A DNA stretch of 6,176 nt from Candidatus Avoscillospira stercoripullorum (GTDB lineage: Bacteria; Bacillota; Clostridia; Oscillospirales; Oscillospiraceae): contig DVGD01000092.1 of the NCBI GenBank assembly GCA_018712905.1, forward strand, positions 1-6,176. The letters run 5' to 3'. Position 1 is the stretch's first letter. Every line of letters begins with the position of its first letter. Below the pieces are notes generated by a model. The model did not search any database and had not been told where the DNA came from. It worked only from the letters and a program-made list of their open reading frames with translations. The translations under genes and the position numbers were made by a program. Shown piece by piece: positions 5,791-6,176 of the stretch.

Positions 5791-6176
5791 TTCGCAGCAC
5801 CTCCCAGGGGACGGCTTCTCGTCCATTTGGAGAGATAGGGCGTGAGAATGTTCATGAAGAGGATGGCGAAGGAGACGCCCTCGGCGTAGCTGCCCCACTG
5901 GCGGATGAGCACCGTGAAGAGGCCGCATCCCAATCCGAAGAGCACCCGCCCCCAATTGGTGGAGGGAGTGGTGGCATAGTCGGTGGCCATAAAAATGGCG
6001 CCCAGGAGGAGACCGCCGGAGAGAATTTGGCATAGGGCGTAGTAAGCTGAGCCGCCCAGCGGCCAGGAGAGAAGGAATACCACGCCCACATATACCACCG
6101 TGGTGTGCCAGGAGATGACCTTGCGGATGAGCAAATAGGCAAAGCCGATGAGCAGCGCCAGGGCGCTTACTTCACC
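5787..6176 (-). CDS. rnfD: RnfD, membrane flavin subunit of the Rnf complex (C-terminal part, cut by window edge)
   Basis: Integral membrane subunit of Rnf, homologous to NqrB, carrying covalent FMN and taking part in ion transport. Only the last 129 residues are in the window; the family is usually a little over 300 residues. The visible part begins GEVSALALLIGFAYLLIRK, matching the conserved GETSALA-type loop and helix, followed by hydrophobic segments at about visible residues 26-41, 46-63, 77-92 and 100-115. The motif IFMATDYATTPSTNWGR (61-77) and GSYAEGVSFAILFMNILTPY (95-114) are highly characteristic of RnfD/NqrB. The flavinylated threonine motif lies upstream, outside the window. A TTG at 6132-6134 is in frame but is an internal leucine, not a start. 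rnfC is expected further upstream. Confidence 0.95.
   Translation of the reverse strand, partial: GEVSALALLIGFAYLLIRKVISWHTTVVYVGVVFLLSWPLGGSAYYALCQILSGGLLLGAIFMATDYATTPSTNWGRVLFGLGCGLFTVLIRQWGSYAEGVSFAILFMNILTPYLSKWTRSRPLGGAAK

Noticed and set aside
5791..6033. Upstream extension of the rnfG frame within rnfD
   Set aside because: The extension lies out of frame inside conserved rnfD sequence. The ATG at 5790 has a proper RBS, a 4-nt overlap with the rnfD stop, and gives a normal RnfG N-terminal anchor.
6132..6134. TTG as a possible start of a short rnfD
   Set aside because: The frame continues upstream to the window edge with conserved RnfD residues (GEVSALALLIGFAY), so the TTG is an internal leucine codon.

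Overview
The window reads almost entirely from the minus strand and looks like chromosomal DNA of an anaerobic, fairly GC-rich member of the Clostridia. An Oscillospiraceae-type gut Firmicute is my best guess. The evidence is a clostridial-type Rnf operon with a ferredoxin-rich RnfB, strong AGGAGG ribosome binding sites before most genes, two near-consensus sigma-A promoters (TTGAAA/TATAAT and TTGCAA/TATAAT, both with 17-bp spacers), and codon use with few TTA, CTA or TCA codons. The taxonomic placement is inference; there is no rRNA in the window.

Layout, in the direction of transcription (high to low coordinates). The window opens inside rnfD (6176-5787, 5' end missing), followed by rnfG (5790-5254), rnfE (5249-4578), rnfA (4581-3988) and rnfB (3975-3187). 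These are packed with 4-nt ATGA overlaps or gaps of 4 to 12 nt, so they are one translationally coupled operon. The order D-G-E-A-B implies that rnfC lies just beyond position 6176. After a 108-bp gap holding a strong promoter and a palindrome over its -35 box comes a class I/II PLP-dependent aminotransferase (3078-1885), closed by a hairpin terminator. After another 131-bp gap comes pyruvate kinase (1753-344), closed by an 11-bp perfect hairpin. A clear sigma-A promoter then drives a small membrane-anchored DUF4330-type gene, which runs off the low end of the window (215-1).

Functionally, Rnf is a membrane ferredoxin:NAD+ oxidoreductase that couples electron transfer to Na+ or H+ export. RnfB takes electrons from ferredoxin, RnfA/E carry a membrane Fe-S centre, RnfG and RnfD carry covalent FMN, and RnfC (outside) handles NAD. 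Pyruvate kinase makes ATP and pyruvate at the end of glycolysis, and the aminotransferase may link pyruvate or oxaloacetate to amino acids. The three units appear to be separately organised neighbours in central energy metabolism rather than a new system.

No gene-free stretch exceeds 300 bp. I saw no RNA gene, mobile element, CRISPR array or foreign-looking segment. The long plus-strand open frames opposite pyk and rnfBAE are shadows of codon bias. The points worth a second look are modest: a palindrome overlapping a promoter, tandem repeats at a predicted start site, a Cys-rich RnfE tail, and motif changes in pyruvate kinase and RnfG.
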